Source: Pyrocephalus nanus (taxonomy: Eukaryota; Chordata; Aves; Passeriformes; Tyrannidae). Taken from it: DNA of 64,000 bases. Below the pieces are notes generated by a model. It did not search any database. It saw nothing but the letters and a program-made list of their open reading frames with translations, and had not been told where the DNA came from. The DNA lies in contig CM076267.1 of assembly GCA_038380795.1 (NCBI GenBank), forward strand, positions 17,281,501-17,345,500. Reading direction: 5' to 3'. Shown here in pieces: positions 62,401-64,000 of this stretch (the stretch's first letter is position 1; each line of letters opens with the position of its first letter). The position numbers were made by a program, and so were the translations under genes.

Positions 62401-64000
62401 TAAAGGCACTGAGTCATTTTTTATACAATAGCTACCAACTTGGCTGGTTCACTAAGGAGCTCCTAAAGGACCCACTTGAGTCCCACATGCCTGGTGTAAC
62501 ATGGAGGCCTGAAAGAATTTCCATGCTGAGAGAAGTTTACTCCTCTCCATGGTTTATGTTATGTTTAATTTATGTTACTATTTTAAAAATCAGAATTAAT
62601 TTAGATACTTGAGTCGTAGGATTCATCTGGTCTTCCTGAGCTTTTTCAGCTAACCTTAGATTAGCATCAATAGTGTTTTATCATAGAAAGACTATGACTT
62701 TGTTCTTGCAAAAACACATTCTGAACTAAAATGTTACTTTATTCCAGATGTGTTGCTTGGAAAGCTGAACATAAACACATGCATAAATATTTTCAGCCTT
62801 AGGATTTAGGAGCAAATAATTTTTAAAAACAGAACCTCTGAGAAGCATTCAAAGCATTAAAACACTCTTTGAGTTAAAGTATTTTAAGGATTAAAGAAAT
62901 AATAACCATTGATATAAAGAGTTCTTTTTAATTTTTACAGGATTACATTAAATCCAAATTATATTATAAAATATTTAAAAGAGATCCTGTTAATTATAAT
63001 TAATTTTGAGACAGATGAAAGTACATATAACAATATGTAAAAATCAGGATCTCCCCATGACTTTTGAAGAGAAAGTGTATTTTGCTGTAAATATCTTCAG
63101 TTTGTGGAGGTATATATTCATTGCCCTAGAAAAGACAGTTTTGAAATATATGTTATTAATATGAATACATCTTGCAGAGACATTTCTTAGAATAAAATCT
63201 AAGTAGAAGGGTTGTTTGGGGTTGCTGTGTTCCAAAGCAGAAATCATTCCTTACACCTAAATTTATTTTAAGAACCCAAGAGCAAATTAACCATCTAAAA
63301 AGGCAGGCTCAGAGTAGCAAGCATTTTCTGCATATCCCTAGGAAATGACAGAGGTAACATCTAGAAATGGTTTTTAGAACCTGACATTCTGGGTCTTTAT
63401 AAACAGAAGCTTACCCTAGCTACATATTTTATTCATTAAATAAATGGAAATAAAAAGAAACATAGTGGGATCTCTAAAACTCTGAAAACACGTACCCCAT
63501 TACAACTGATGGTGCTTGATGACTTGAGTTAGGTACTTCTGGAAATCCTGTTACAATTAGTTGAGTGGATGTGACATTTCAAGGGAAAATGGAGATGGAG
63601 AGAAAGTATTTGTAAATGCTTCCCTTAATTTAGTGGAATTAATATCTTTTTAATGGAATGCTAGGAGTACAGATATTTTTGCCCCAGTGCCTCCCATTCT
63701 TCCAAACACAATTTTAACACAGTAAATTCACCCCTTTGGTAGGAAGAACACACTGTTATGCTTACCTCTTAATTCATGTCTAAATTCTGTATGAGAATGG
63801 TTGTTAGATTGTACATCATGTCAATGGTGTGTACCCTGATGTAACTTACAGTTGTTACTATTTCCCATACTTTAGTGTCTTTGTAGCCTTGCCAAAAGAA
63901 TGAGAAATTATGATCTAATTGAGCTGGGCACCGTGGAAACGTATGTCACAGCAGAATTATTTTACAATATTTAAGCAATATTCAGTAATTTTTAGTCGGC
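56452..64000 (+). other. SLC4A10: SLC4A10 intron 2 (5' part, continues beyond the window)
   Basis: The intron starts GTGAGAG. In 7.5 kb I found no sequence encoding the expected next segment (the HRTLFIGVHVPLG-like block), so exon 3 lies to the right. The DNA is AT-rich with an 18-base T run at 61659-61676 and no recognisable mobile element. Open frames at 57350-57640, 59807-60127 and 60769-61125 resemble no known protein. Confidence 0.88.

Noticed and set aside
56452..64000. SLC4A10 exon 3
   Set aside because: The expected HRTLFIGV-like coding block was looked for and not seen, so it lies beyond the window.
1..64000. CRISPR arrays, operons or other prokaryotic features
   Set aside because: The sequence is a vertebrate intron. 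The tandem repeats are microsatellites or single duplications with no spaced-repeat structure.

Overview
The window is vertebrate nuclear DNA, almost certainly from a bird. The evidence is several 5'-truncated CR1 LINE fragments with avian-type 3' ends, a solo LTR of an endogenous-retrovirus type that is common in birds, short CpG-rich DNA at a promoter, and AT-rich non-coding DNA elsewhere. I cannot name the species from the sequence.

One gene is visible: the 5' end of SLC4A10 (NCBE/NBCn2, a sodium-coupled bicarbonate transporter), on the + strand. Coding exon 1 (18-65, 16 codons) sits in a CpG island at the left edge. Coding exon 2 (56370-56451, 27 codons plus one base) lies 56.3 kb downstream. 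The joined reading frame matches the known SLC4A10 N-terminus closely, with introns in phase 0 and phase 1. The 5' UTR and promoter are mostly left of the window. Coding exon 3 and the rest of the gene lie beyond the right edge.

Layout: 1-600 is the CpG island with exon 1. 66-56369 is intron 1. It holds a fresh 55-bp tandem duplication (1316-1425), five CR1 fragments (about 5805-6160, 12091-12272, 16298-16599, 38495-38775, 44940-45150), an ATCT microsatellite (16749-16809), a GC-raised block with Pol III-like boxes (about 19740-20850), a pyrimidine-rich block (about 42100-44560), an antisense solo LTR (50254-50818), and an old but well preserved CORE-SINE/MIR copy (about 53241-53497). Several stretches dense in developmental transcription-factor motifs look like conserved non-coding elements, but this is a visual impression only. 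56452-64000 is intron 2, with nothing recognisable beyond simple tracts.

The many open reading frames of 60-180 codons elsewhere show no family resemblance or consistent splice context, and I treat them as chance. I found no new multi-gene system. The most worthwhile leads are the preserved CORE-SINE, the enhancer-like islands, the antisense LTR promoter and the pyrimidine-rich block.
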